Part shown: piece after piece, positions 1 to 7,306 of the stretch | How the letters are laid out: each line of letters opens with the position of its first letter | Numbering within the stretch: position 1 is the stretch's first letter | DNA from: a bacterium | GTDB taxonomy: Bacteria > UBA10199 > 2-02-FULL-44-16 > JAAZCA01 | Length of the DNA stretch: 17,374 bases | Direction: 5' to 3' | NCBI GenBank assembly: GCA_041648665.1 | Contig: JBAZOP010000063.1 | Location: forward strand, 1 to 17,374 | Program-made: the position numbers and the translations under genes | Notes under the pieces: generated by a model | The model's database searches: none | The model's input: the letters and a program-made list of their open reading frames with translations, nothing else | Told to the model about the DNA's origin: nothing

Positions 1-26
1 TGCATCGGTGATCGGTTAGCAGCCCG

Positions 27-941
27 TCACGCATGACGTTTCCCGACGGAGATCCGGTGCTCGTATTGCGCGCCCGCTTCGACCCGCGCCTGGAGCCGCG
101 CCCGATTGGCGTTGGGATCGACGGCCTCGTGCAGCAGCGTGGCCAGGATCTCCTTGGCGAGCACCCGTGCGGTGTGGCCACGGCGCGCCACGACCTTGAG
201 CAGGTCGCCGGCGACCTCGGCGAAGAGCGCGGCCCACCGTTCCTCGGGGACACGGGCGCCCAGAACGCCGAGTCGGCGGCGCAGCGCCGCGAGCAGCGCA
301 CGACTGACGACGAACGTGACCAGCACGGCGTAGACCAGCGCCTCGACGATGACGCGGTTGGCCGACGGCATGTCGGCGGCGCGGTAGTGCCGCTTCAACT
401 CGCGGAAGAACAACTCGATCGTCCAGCGCGTGGCGTAGATCTGGGCGATGTCCTCGGGCGTGAGGCGCGTGGGCGGGATGTTGGTGAGGTAGGCGTGGTA
501 GGAGTGCGTGAGCGGGTCGCGGACGCCGACGAGGCGGAAGCGCTCGCAGTCGGTGTGGCGCACGCCGTCGTAGACGCGGCGCTTGAAAGCGACTTCGACC
601 TCGACGTCGAGGCTCTGTCGCTGCAGGCGCGGCAGCACGTCGTTGATGCGCGCCGTCAGGAGCGGCACCGACTGGCCGCGCCAGCGGCGGTGCAGCCCGA
701 CGATGAGCGGGTTGGCGCTGCGCTTGAGGCGCACGATGAAGAAGCCGCCGTTGCGGCGGATGCAGGAGAAGAGCTGGAAGCGGAAGTAGGCCAGGTCGAA
801 GAGCAGCAGCCGGTCGCGTACCCAGCGGCCGACACGGAAGACCGGGCCGGAGATGTGACGGCCCAAGGCAGTCGTCCCCGGCCAGGTGGAGGTGCAGGGT
901 GACGAGCTGCGCCGCGCTGAACAATCGGTGGCTTCGATCAA
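27..941 (-). pseudogene. IS4-type DDE transposase, N-terminally truncated
   Basis: The product is a 304-aa C-terminal portion of an IS4-superfamily transposase, which would cut and paste an insertion sequence. Visible motifs are the segment around LLLFDLAYF, which carries the second catalytic Asp, and the signature YATRWTIELFFRELK, with the Y-x2-R-x3-E-x6-K arrangement that supplies the catalytic Glu. The N-terminal part that should carry the first catalytic Asp is missing. Upstream of the ATG at 941, translation in another frame (up to about 1026) gives no recognisable DDE sequence, so the 5' end is deleted or scrambled. I did not find a convincing pair of terminal inverted repeats, and the left IS end may lie outside the window. 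It sits outside the integrase and beside the tmRNA-like fragment, so it may have invaded the attachment locus. The family call is firm; I infer it is inactive from the missing Asp. Confidence 0.8.
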
Positions 942-1039
942 TCGTTGTCAAACCCAGACAACCGAAATGACTGGACTCCCGTCGCATCCGACAACGAAAC
1001 ACCACCATAACCAGGTGCAATTTCACGCTTCTGTGATGA

Positions 1040-1083
1040 ATGGCATTCAGGAGGCCGACGGTTCGATCCCGTTCAGCTCCACC
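1040..1083 (+). ncRNA. ssrA: 3'-terminal fragment of tmRNA (ssrA-like), probable attachment site
   Basis: A canonical T-arm is present: stem GACGG (1057-1061), loop TTCGATC (1062-1068), stem CCGTT (1069-1073). It is followed by a 7-nt acceptor strand CAGCTCC (1074-1080) and ACC. CAGCTCCACC matches the 3' acceptor end of typical bacterial tmRNA, whose 5' end is GGGGCTG. Only the 3' part is recognisable; the expected tag-peptide and pseudoknot region upstream is replaced by transposon-derived sequence. The integrase gene ends about 80 bp away, and tyrosine integrases commonly target ssrA 3' ends. A tRNA 3' end is the alternative reading. The left boundary is approximate. Confidence 0.6.
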
Positions 1084-1088
1084 GGAAC

Positions 1089-1122
1089 AGAAGGGGTTTC
1101 GCAGAGATGCGAAACCCCTTCT
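1089..1122 (+). terminator. intrinsic terminator downstream of the tmRNA-like 3' end
   Basis: A perfect 15-bp stem (1089-1103 with 1108-1122) closes a GAGA loop and is followed on the plus strand by a T-rich TCTTGTTGT-type tail. The distance from the tmRNA-like 3' end (5 nt) and the orientation fit a terminator for that RNA. The minus side lacks a T-tract, so it is less likely to be the integrase terminator. Confidence 0.85.
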
Positions 1123-1137
1123 TGTTGTCCGGGCCCG

Positions 1138-1168
1138 TTGACAACGAAACGAAACGTTTCGTTGTCAA
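1138..1168. repeat. 13-bp inverted repeat overlapping the integrase stop codon
   Basis: TTGACAACGAAAC (1138-1150) is repeated in perfect inversion at 1156-1168 with a 5-nt spacer. The right arm covers the integrase stop codon (1165-1167). The core ACAACGAAAC also occurs directly at 991-1000, giving three copies around the tmRNA-like fragment. It may be an integrase or excisionase arm-binding site, or a hairpin that ends integrase mRNA. No T-tract follows on the minus strand, so the first reading is favoured. Confidence 0.6.
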
Positions 1169-2382
1169 GCTCGGCCCCCATTCAGGACCTGCAGCATGCG
1201 CTTCTGCTGCGCGTTCGCCACGACCGACGGGTCCGTGTAGCTCTCGAGGGTAGTCTTCTCGGACTCGTGCCCCATGGCGTCGGCGACGGCCCGGCTCGTG
1301 AACCCGAAGGCGTGCGCAATACTCGAGTGGGTTCCGCGCATGCCGTGCGCGCAGACAACCGGCACGCCCGCCTCCCGACAGATTCTCTGTACCCAGTGCC
1401 GGGGCCAGTCGCGAGATGAGCAACTGAAGAGCCTCGCCTCGGGCGTCTTGCCGGATGCGAGCTGCAGGAGGTAGGGCTGAAGCTCCTTGGGCACCTCCTG
1501 GGTCCGCTTGCCCTTCTCGGTCTTGCTGTCCGGCACCCACAGCACCCGGCCGTTGTCATCGACGTCACGCACGATCCGGCCGACCACCTCGCTGGCGCGC
1601 AAGTTGAGGAACAACGTGAGCAGGGCCGCGACGGCGCCCTCCTCGCCCTGCGCCGCCAACTCGAGGGCCCTGGCCACCCACTTGCGCGTCTCATCAATGC
1701 GCAGCTGCAGCTTGCCGTGCTTGCGCTTGCCCTTGCCCTTCACGCTGCCGAGAGGATTGTCCTTGAGCCAACGCTTCTCCTCGCCGCACCAGCGCAGGAA
1801 CGACTTGGCCTCGGCGAGCATGTTGCGGTGGGTGTCTACTGAGAGCTTCGGCGGCTCAGGGGCGGATTTCGGCTCGCCTCGCTGCTCGAGCGCGCGCATC
1901 GCAGCAGACCGGCAGCACTCGACCTTGAGACAGACCTCGTTCCAGGTGAGCCCTTCGCCGCGGAGCTTCGCCACGGAGTTGCCATCAACTTCCTGCCGCC
2001 GCGGAGGCATCACCGGTCTGCGGCAGAGATCCTCGTAGTACGACTGGCAGCGGCTGGAACTGAGCGCAGCGAGCGGCATCTCGAGGTCCGGGAAAAACAG
2101 ACGAAGGCGCCGGATGGTCTCCGTGATCGACTTCGGCTTGTTCCCTTTCTCCCGCATATGCCGCTCGTACCCCTTCAGAGCATCGTCAACGGTGCGGTCT
2201 TGCTGTTGCCCCATCTCGCGTCTCAGCGAGTTGACGATCTGCCTCGCCGTTCGCTCGTCCGTGTAGTAGTGGATCTCAGGATCCTCCTCGCCTCCGCTCT
2301 TGAAAACATCGACTCGCCATCGTCGTCCTCCAGGACACTGATAGGGCCCTCGGACGCGTGGTCCTGCCTTTGGTCGCGCCAT
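1165..2382 (-). CDS. int: tyrosine recombinase / integrase with inserted HTH
   Basis: This 405-aa integrase would catalyse site-specific insertion and excision of the element. The catalytic set is visible: Arg262 in LRASE, His346-x-x-Arg349 in HGMRG, His372 in MGHE and nucleophile Tyr382 in LESYTD. A Lys around 287-290 may be the beta-hairpin lysine. Residues 60-120 and 180-215 form the SAM-like core-binding domain. It is split by about 50 residues (125-178) containing VAKLRGEGLTWNEVCLK, which looks like a resolvase-style HTH. The start ATG is preceded by GAGGAGGG about 10 nt upstream. The gene ends next to a tmRNA-like 3' end and short repeats, as expected for an integrase beside its attachment site. 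It is probably the last gene of the minus-strand array. The family call is certain; the HTH insertion is my reading of the sequence. Confidence 0.95.
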   Translation of the reverse strand: MARPKAGPRVRGPYQCPGGRRWRVDVFKSGGEEDPEIHYYTDERTARQIVNSLRREMGQQQDRTVDDALKGYERHMREKGNKPKSITETIRRLRLFFPDLEMPLAALSSSRCQSYYEDLCRRPVMPPRRQEVDGNSVAKLRGEGLTWNEVCLKVECCRSAAMRALEQRGEPKSAPEPPKLSVDTHRNMLAEAKSFLRWCGEEKRWLKDNPLGSVKGKGKRKHGKLQLRIDETRKWVARALELAAQGEEGAVAALLTLFLNLRASEVVGRIVRDVDDNGRVLWVPDSKTEKGKRTQEVPKELQPYLLQLASGKTPEARLFSCSSRDWPRHWVQRICREAGVPVVCAHGMRGTHSSIAHAFGFTSRAVADAMGHESEKTTLESYTDPSVVANAQQKRMLQVLNGGRA

Positions 2383-2756
2383 GTTCGTTCACCCTCCTCT
2401 CTTCGGCGCGACGGGAGTTCAGTCGAGTGCAGCATAGCACACGCGCCTGACTCTTCACGCACGACCCTACGGACCAGTTCGACGAAGTCCGACACCTCCG
2501 CCCGTCGCGTCGAGCGGGGCCGAACGACTTCCCTGGGGCGTACGTCGTTGGCCATCGCCGCCACGACTTCGCCCCACGAGTACACGTCCACATCGGCGAC
2601 CCTGCCGCACGGTCTGACACGGCCTTCGAGCCAGGCCCGCGCCTCGTCACGCCGACCGGGCAGCGCCTCGACCGCCTCGGCCAGCGTGAGCAGCGACTGC
2701 GGCCCGAGCGACGCCCGCCACATCCGGCGCAGGTAGCGCCTGAGGGGACTCGCCAT
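2223..2756 (-). CDS. putative excisionase / MerR-like winged-helix protein
   Basis: The predicted product is up to 177 aa. Residues about 21-70 (starting LLTLAEAVEALPG, with a DEARAWL helix and a VYSWGEVVAAM strand-helix) resemble the small winged-helix fold of excisionases and MerR-like helix-turn-helix proteins. That would give a DNA-binding directionality factor encoded directly upstream of the integrase, the usual place for xis. The open frame overlaps the integrase start by about 160 bp, which is unusual. The C-terminal half is Arg/Ser-rich and may be non-native, for example extended by a frameshift. No strong Shine-Dalgarno precedes the ATG at 2756, and ATG at 2723 is an alternative. 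I am moderately sure that the N-terminal half is a real gene and unsure of its end. Confidence 0.55.
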   Translation of the reverse strand: MASPLRRYLRRMWRASLGPQSLLTLAEAVEALPGRRDEARAWLEGRVRPCGRVADVDVYSWGEVVAAMANDVRPREVVRPRSTRRAEVSDFVELVRRVVREESGACAMLHSTELPSRRREEGERTWRDQRQDHASEGPISVLEDDDGESMFSRAEARRILRSTTTRTSERRGRSSTR

Positions 2757-3165
2757 CGCTCAACCGCACCACCCAGGTCGCAAAGTCGAATCGGTGCGTG
2801 AACACCGAGCCGACCACGACGAAGAAAGAAAAGTCCCCCCAACCTCGCTGCCACGCGCGTTGGCCGAGGCCACGCTTGTTCGGCGTCGGTCCGCAGAGGG
2901 GGACGCCGGCGAGCGGCAAGTCGAGCGAGTCGGACCCGTGGTCCGGACAGGCGTCGGCCTGCACCGCACTTCGCAGTCGGTAGTCCGGTTGACCGCAGAA
3001 GCGGCAGGGCGGACGAGCCGAAGAGTGCCGAGCACGGCACGTTTGAGGGTAGGGGGAGGACAGTAGAAGGGTAAGGTAGCCGGCCTCAATCGCGTACTCC
3101 GTCGTTGAGGATGTGGTCGGCTTCCTTGGCGAACCCTGCAGTTGACCTGTGACTACGGTTGTCAC
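2647..3165 (-). CDS. small CxxC-containing protein of unknown function
   Basis: The frame encodes up to 172 aa and is not recognised. Residues about 53-125 look protein-like: a CRFCG knuckle, a later Cys-Pro-x-His (CPDHG) and a Cys in PLCGP that could together bind zinc. An aromatic-rich stretch WGDFSFFVVVGSVFTHRF follows. The first 40 residues overlap the end of the gene upstream, so the true start is probably downstream of 3086, but no ATG/GTG with a good ribosome site is obvious there. The end overlaps the putative excisionase by about 110 bp, so one of the two frames must be wrong in that overlap. It lies between the replication-relaxation-like gene and the recombination genes on the same strand. 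Confidence 0.35.
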   Translation of the reverse strand: MTTVVTGQLQGSPRKPTTSSTTEYAIEAGYLTLLLSSPYPQTCRARHSSARPPCRFCGQPDYRLRSAVQADACPDHGSDSLDLPLAGVPLCGPTPNKRGLGQRAWQRGWGDFSFFVVVGSVFTHRFDFATWVVRLSDGESPQALPAPDVAGVARAAVAAHAGRGGRGAARSA

Positions 3166-4015
3166 AGTCCGTGATCACAGGCTGGAGGGGCGATTCGTGG
3201 ACCAGAGCCGCAGAGGCTGACGTTGGCTGGACTCGGGCGGTCACCCAGGCGTCGCCGAGGATCGTCCGGTCGGTGATTGCCTCCGGCATGCCCAGGTACC
3301 AGAGCCCCTCGGGCACACCGGCGTCCCACAGCGCGCCCACGATCTTGTTTCGCCGTCGCTCCGAGTTTGTTAGGCAGCAGACCAGCCAGTCGGCGCAGCC
3401 CCGCAGGGGGGCGCGGGCAGCGCGGAGCTCGGCGTAGCCCAGCCCCTTGCGTTGGGCGACCTGGCGCGGGTTCTGGCTGCCGGTGTCGACCTCGAAGGCA
3501 ATAGCGAGTCGCCGGCCGTCCTGGCCGCGGAATACGGCGACGGCGTCCGGCACCAGGGCTCCCTTGGGGGCGCCGGTCGTCCTCCGGATCTCATCCTCGA
3601 AGACGAACTCCTCCAAGTGGATGGTGGTGGAACGTGCGGTCGCCAACCGCAGGGACACGTACAGCTCCACCGTGCCGTCGTGGTGGTCCAGATTGACCTT
3701 GCCGATCCCCCTCGGCACGCGGAATTCCTCAGGGTCATGACCCGTGACCCGGCCGAGCACCTGGGGCGCCTGGGGGCCGAGCACGTACCGGGATGGCAGC
3801 TCCATGGCGACGACGTTTACACCTACGAGACCGAGGTCTCGCAACTTGCGTAGCGAACGCCTGGCCACGGCCCGGCTCATCCCGAGCAGGTGCTGGTAGG
3901 CGCAGGTGGCTACCGGCTGGGCCTTGGCGATGAAGCCGAGACCGACCAGCTCGCGGGGTGTCACGCGAGCGCGACCCGGGTCGCGGCGCTTGGTACGGTT
4001 TGGCGACGCGATCAT
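3086..4015 (-). CDS. replication-relaxation-like winged-helix protein
   Basis: This 309-aa protein has an N-terminal winged-helix region (about residues 20-75, including MSRAVARRSLRKLRDLGLV). A core resembling the replication-relaxation family follows: LDHHDGTVELYVSL, then LVPDAVAVF, then IAFEVDTGSQNPRQ followed by a lysine and tyrosine helix. That pattern of conserved Asp/Glu on strands resembles a nuclease-like fold. Such proteins occur on plasmids and integrative elements, next to recombination and DNA-translocation genes, as here. I chose ATG 4015 because GGAGGTGG lies about 6 nt upstream and the codon overlaps the upstream stop as ATGA; a TTG at 4051 would only extend it by 12 residues. 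The tail after about residue 265 is not family-like. Confidence 0.7.
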   Translation of the reverse strand: MIASPNRTKRRDPGRARVTPRELVGLGFIAKAQPVATCAYQHLLGMSRAVARRSLRKLRDLGLVGVNVVAMELPSRYVLGPQAPQVLGRVTGHDPEEFRVPRGIGKVNLDHHDGTVELYVSLRLATARSTTIHLEEFVFEDEIRRTTGAPKGALVPDAVAVFRGQDGRRLAIAFEVDTGSQNPRQVAQRKGLGYAELRAARAPLRGCADWLVCCLTNSERRRNKIVGALWDAGVPEGLWYLGMPEAITDRTILGDAWVTARVQPTSASAALVHESPLQPVITDCDNRSHRSTAGFAKEADHILNDGVRD

Positions 4016-4287
4016 CGGTCGCCACCTCCAGCAGAAACCGGGGTTCGCCAACCGGGAGACGTCGGACGATCACTTGTCCGTACGCGCCGGCTCAGGCCCG
4101 AGAGGCGCTCCTTCGGCCGTGGCACGAGTGTCAGGATGACGGGTGTGCCAGGCTGCAGGCTGCGCGTGCGGTCCAGGGTTCCGACGACGACAGCAGGACG
4201 CTTACTGCTCGGCCCACGTTCCCGGTCGGCGCTCCCCGCGGCCGCGGTGGGTATCTGAAGGTTTCGGACTGGAACCGGCGCTGTCAT
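4012..4287 (-). CDS. small hypothetical protein, translationally coupled
   Basis: The 91-aa product is not recognised. It is basic and proline/arginine-rich, with one strand-like hydrophobic patch, PAVVVGTLD, and another, PGTPVILTLVP, which could form a small beta fold. The case for a real gene is positional. The ATG at 4287 begins 4 nt after the stop of the gene upstream, with a weak GGTGG-type ribosome site, and its TGA overlaps the next ATG as ATGA. Composition alone would not support it, and a shadow frame remains possible. Confidence 0.5.
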   Translation of the reverse strand: MTAPVPVRNLQIPTAAAGSADRERGPSSKRPAVVVGTLDRTRSLQPGTPVILTLVPRPKERLSGLSRRVRTSDRPTSPGWRTPVSAGGGDR

Positions 4288-4291
4288 GCGA

Positions 4292-4639
4292 CTACCACCA
4301 GGCGTGAACCCCGAAGCCCCGGGTGCCGACCTTCTCGTACCAGCGGGCTGCCTCGCGCACTGACGCGAGCGCCTCTTCGAAGGTCGACGTGAGCTCCCAG
4401 ACAAACTCGTTTCTCTTGTTGTCCCAGGTCCCGTTCCAGCCGGCGCCTTTCGGCTTGGGGTTGTCGTGCTGGTGCTCGGCCTCGAGCCGATCAGCCGTTT
4501 CGCGCAGGTCCGTCGCGAAGGTGGCCGCCTCATCGGAGGTCATGTCCTTATACATGCGCTCCGCGAGTGCGTTCTCACCCAGCGCTTCGAGCTCGCGCGC
4601 TGCGACTTTGCCCCGAAGCGAGCAGCAGGTCCCGAACAT
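4292..4639 (-). CDS. small acidic hypothetical protein
   Basis: The 115-aa product is not recognised. From about residue 10 it has an amphipathic helical half (ARELEALGENALAERMYKDM, then an Asp/Glu-rich helix with LRETADRLEAEH). A compact C-terminal half is rich in Trp (WNGTWDNKRNEFVWEL, then RWYEKVGTRGFGVHAWW). The composition is clearly protein-like and acidic. The start is uncertain: ATG 4639 has GGAGAA about 12 nt upstream, while ATG 4759 would add 40 poor-looking residues. It is the first of three tightly packed genes ending in the replication-relaxation-like gene, so it may be an element-maintenance accessory protein. Confidence 0.65.
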   Translation of the reverse strand: MFGTCCSLRGKVAARELEALGENALAERMYKDMTSDEAATFATDLRETADRLEAEHQHDNPKPKGAGWNGTWDNKRNEFVWELTSTFEEALASVREAARWYEKVGTRGFGVHAWW

Positions 4640-4991
4640 CCCGACCGGGAAGTTCTCCGTCCGAAAAGGGCATGGTGACTTGGGAGAATGAGTGAGCCCT
4701 TCGGGCACACGTCGTTTGGTGCGTGCACCGCACGCAGTTGGAAGACAGTCGAGTCCCATATGGTTTGGCGTTAAGAGTTAGGCTGCGGACCGAGCCGTAG
4801 CACTCTCGCTGCCGCCATCTTCGCCCTGAGCCATCAGGTTCCACCGCGCCGTCTCTTCGGCCGGCCGCAGCGCCGGCCAAGCTCTCTTGCCTCGCGGACA
4901 CGGAGCAGCGGTCCGCGATGAGTCTGTGTCGGGTGATGCACGCCCTGCTGCCAAGGGTCGCCGACTGCGTTTCGTACTCCACGCCGGTCAT
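4575..4991 (-). CDS. doubtful ORF in a poorly coding gap
   Basis: The stretch 4640-4987 holds no clear gene. This 138-aa frame is listed because its ATG overlaps the upstream TGA as ATGA and has GAGGTGG about 6 nt upstream, the same coupling seen elsewhere in the array. The first 25 residues (MTGVEYETQSATLG and following) look plausible, but the rest is Arg/Ser-rich and runs 65 bp into the next gene. A second frame reads better near its end (RPAEETARWNLMAQGEDGG, stopping near 4772), which hints at a frameshifted or decayed small gene of about 70 aa. No family is recognised. Confidence 0.25.
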   Translation of the reverse strand: MTGVEYETQSATLGSRACITRHRLIADRCSVSARQESLAGAAAGRRDGAVEPDGSGRRWRQRECYGSVRSLTLNAKPYGTRLSSNCVRCTHQTTCARRAHSFSQVTMPFSDGELPGRDVRDLLLASGQSRSARARSAG

Positions 4992-5329
4992 GGCCACCTC
5001 TTCTCCAGCGGTGAGACGAGAGTGCGCCCGCACGCGCACCGGATGTAGTGGTGCGTCCCCCCGCAACTGCAGGGAGAGAATGCGCTACCTTCAACCGTCT
5101 GCCCGCAGGAGCACGCATATGCGCCACGGGTTTGCACCGGGTGTCCGCCGCTGCAGTACATGACTTCAGCGTCGAGCGTCCGGCGCATGCGTACGGCGCG
5201 CGTCAACGCGAGCACCGCGTCAATGAGCAAGGTGAGCGGGATGAGGCAGATGGCCACGAGCGCAACTACCAGACGAAGCGCCAGCGGCCCCGGGACCAGG
5301 GCTACTCCTCGCAGGAGCACCCGCGTCAT
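4988..5329 (-). CDS. small membrane protein with C-terminal zinc ribbon
   Basis: The 113-aa product has one long or two short hydrophobic segments (about residues 15-48, LRLVVALVAICLIPLTLLID). A Cys-rich tail follows: YCSGGH, then CSCG, CSCGG and CACG, with His pairs between. The paired CxC knuckles suggest one or two zinc ribbons on the cytoplasmic or membrane-proximal side. The ATG at 5329 overlaps the upstream ATPase stop as ATGA, so the two are translationally coupled and probably work together. No family name can be given. It could be an adaptor that recruits the ATPase or a substrate to the membrane. Confidence 0.75.
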   Translation of the reverse strand: MTRVLLRGVALVPGPLALRLVVALVAICLIPLTLLIDAVLALTRAVRMRRTLDAEVMYCSGGHPVQTRGAYACSCGQTVEGSAFSPCSCGGTHHYIRCACGRTLVSPLEKRWP

Positions 5330-6792
5330 GGCAGCACCAGTGGCGGCCGAGATGATCGGCCGCGACGGGCGCTCTTTCGCGGAGTCGGCGACAACGGCGA
5401 GGTGTACTCTTCGTCGCCATCCGACCTCGGGGAACAGGTCAGCGATGGGCAGGCCGCGACGAGCTGCTGGACCGGAACGCCGAACTGGCCCTGACGGAAC
5501 TCTTCGCGATCCTGGTCGCTCATCCGGCAGGCGCGCTTGCGAGCCTCCTCGTACGGCACGTCCAGGGTGCGGACGATCTCGGCCCGTCCGCTGACGAAGT
5601 CGCCGAGCAGCGCATGCCGGGGTGGCAGCCGACCGAGCCGCTCGAGAAGTTCCCGCCTCTCGGCTTCGGGCGTCAGGAGCTTGTCCGGGTGTTCCGGGTC
5701 GATCTTCCGTCCGGTGATCGGCAGCAGGGGCACCAGGTGCTTGATGTCCTCGGCCCCGGGCCTGAAGGCGATGTGCACTGAAATGTTGGCCATCAGGGAC
5801 CGCACCAGGGTCGGGGACACCTCGGAGACCTGGGCGAGGGTTTGGTTCGCCAGCACCAAGTTCACGCCATGATGTCTGGCCTGGGCCAGGCACCGCTCAA
5901 GATCTGGGGCGCCGCCACCGCGAACGAGTTCCTGCCACTCGTCGCAGAATACAGCTACGTGGTGCGCGCCCGGCGGTCGCGCGAAGATTGCTCCGACGAT
6001 TCTGGACAGCAACAGCGATCCCATGAAGCGGGCCAAGGGCAAAAACCCCTGCGGACAGCCGCCCAGGCTCACGACTGATAGGGGCGCTTCGAGCAGGTCC
6101 GCGCCGCTGATGGACGAGTCGGCGCAAAGCGTAGCCCTCACCGGCGGGATGAGCAGCAGCCACTCGAGCCGCGCCCTGACAGCATCCTTCGCGGCTTGCG
6201 GCTCCTCGGGCAGGATGTTGACGAGGTAGTTCCTGGACTCCGCGAGCGGCACCTTCGCCGCGAACGTCGCCGCGTAGCTGGGCTCCTGTACCAGGCGCAA
6301 CACATCGAGCAGACTCCCGCCGGCGCTGATGCCGGCCAGACAGAGGGCGGTAATGATCGAGGTCATGCGTCCGCCCCAATTGCCGTCAGTCAGATCAGCC
6401 AACAGCGTCGCGACGATGTGAGCCTGCACCTCGGCCAAGACGTGGGGGATCGGGTGCAGTGGCGAAAGCTTCACGCTGTACCGACCAAAAGGCCTGATCA
6501 CCACGATGCGGCTAGGCTCAAGCTGCGGGCATCGTTCCAGGAGTGAGGGGAGGAAACGCTCGACGAGGTCATCAGCTCCGTCCCCATGCTGGTCCAGCCA
6601 CACCACCCCTATCTCGGGAGTCCGGGTCAACAGCATCAGCGTGATGGCATGGAGAAGAGCCGACTTGCCCCAGCCCGTGGTGCCCGTGAGCAGCCAGTGC
6701 CGCAGTACCGTGGAGAGCGGAAGCGGCAGCTTCTCCCACTCCCCGTTGCGTCTGACCCAGCCGATCGGAAAGTCCTCGCGTGTCGAGCTCAT
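5326..6792 (-). CDS. HerA/VirD4/FtsK-type ATPase, putative DNA translocase
   Basis: This 488-aa P-loop ATPase has Walker A GTTGWGKS (residues 37-44). Walker B is VAVFCDEWQEL, with Asp-Glu at about 284-285. A sensor-like strand NLVLANQTLAQ lies near 311-321. The layout, with a Walker B Asp-Glu and an Asn-Gln sensor, fits the HerA/FtsK superfamily, closest in style to type IV coupling or TraG-like proteins. No N-terminal membrane helix is present, so membrane contact may come from its neighbours. ATG 6792 is chosen because it lies 4 nt after the upstream stop with a GGTGA site; ATG 6864 would overlap the upstream gene. The last 45 residues are Ser/Arg/Pro-rich. A conjugative role is likely in an integrative element, but an antiphage translocase is possible. 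Confidence 0.85.
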   Translation of the reverse strand: MSSTREDFPIGWVRRNGEWEKLPLPLSTVLRHWLLTGTTGWGKSALLHAITLMLLTRTPEIGVVWLDQHGDGADDLVERFLPSLLERCPQLEPSRIVVIRPFGRYSVKLSPLHPIPHVLAEVQAHIVATLLADLTDGNWGGRMTSIITALCLAGISAGGSLLDVLRLVQEPSYAATFAAKVPLAESRNYLVNILPEEPQAAKDAVRARLEWLLLIPPVRATLCADSSISGADLLEAPLSVVSLGGCPQGFLPLARFMGSLLLSRIVGAIFARPPGAHHVAVFCDEWQELVRGGGAPDLERCLAQARHHGVNLVLANQTLAQVSEVSPTLVRSLMANISVHIAFRPGAEDIKHLVPLLPITGRKIDPEHPDKLLTPEAERRELLERLGRLPPRHALLGDFVSGRAEIVRTLDVPYEEARKRACRMSDQDREEFRQGQFGVPVQQLVAACPSLTCSPRSDGDEEYTSPLSPTPRKSARRGRSSRPPLVLP

Positions 6793-6796
6793 CGCG

Positions 6797-7282
6797 TCAC
6801 CGGAAGAGTCCGAGATCGTCGCCGTGGGCCGGCTGTCGGGGGGACGCTTCAGGAGGTTCCTCATTGCGCTCGGGTTCGAGCAGGGGCACTGGCGAGCGCA
6901 GCGACGGTCGGACGGGGCGCTGCTCCTTGCGGGGCAGCGAGACGATTCTTGCGATCACGAGCAGGACGAACCCCAAGACGAACACCACACCGCTGACTGC
7001 AAGCACTTTTCCGAAGCCCGAAGTCGGCGCTACACCGACGATGGCCGCGCGGAGGCTGGCCGAGAACGGCGGAAAGAAAAGCACCAAGCAGGCGAGACCC
7101 ACCGTGACCAGGAGGGCTCGCCCGGCCGCCTGTTTGCCGCCGACCATCAGGCCGATGCCAGCGAGCGGCAATGCGAGCCAGAGAAGCGGCGTGAAGAGCA
7201 GGTGAAGGGGCAGTCCCACGAGCGCCGCCATGACCAAGGCGCTTCCAGCGACTGCGAGTTTCCGACCGCCGGCTGGTTTCAC
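6797..7282 (-). CDS. small polytopic membrane protein
   Basis: The 161-aa product has about four hydrophobic segments: residues 9-26, 28-47, 54-74 and 90-112 (VLAVSGVVFVLGFVLLVIA). A Pro/Glu/Arg-rich cytoplasmic tail of about 45 residues follows. The family is not recognised. The start is GTG, supported by GAGGTGG about 5 nt upstream. The gene lies 24 nt after the vWA-like gene and 4 nt before the ATPase, so it is probably part of the same membrane complex, possibly as the ATPase docking partner. Confidence 0.75.
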   Translation of the reverse strand: MKPAGGRKLAVAGSALVMAALVGLPLHLLFTPLLWLALPLAGIGLMVGGKQAAGRALLVTVGLACLVLFFPPFSASLRAAIVGVAPTSGFGKVLAVSGVVFVLGFVLLVIARIVSLPRKEQRPVRPSLRSPVPLLEPERNEEPPEASPRQPAHGDDLGLFR

Positions 7283-7306
7283 GGTTCCACCTCGCGCGAT
7301 GGCCTT

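Noticed and set aside
33..902. Long plus-strand open frame opposite the transposase
   Set aside because: It is the antisense shadow of the transposase: no family features, and composition rich in Arg/Val/Asp as expected from high-GC antisense frames.
16..1026. Longer minus-strand frame over the transposase
   Set aside because: Pro/Arg/Ala-rich alternative frame without DDE motifs; the 304-aa frame carries the catalytic signature.
6793..6864. Upstream ATG (6864) for the ATPase
   Set aside because: It would overlap the preceding gene by 68 bp and lacks a ribosome site, while ATG 6792 lies 4 nt after that gene's stop with GGTGA upstream.
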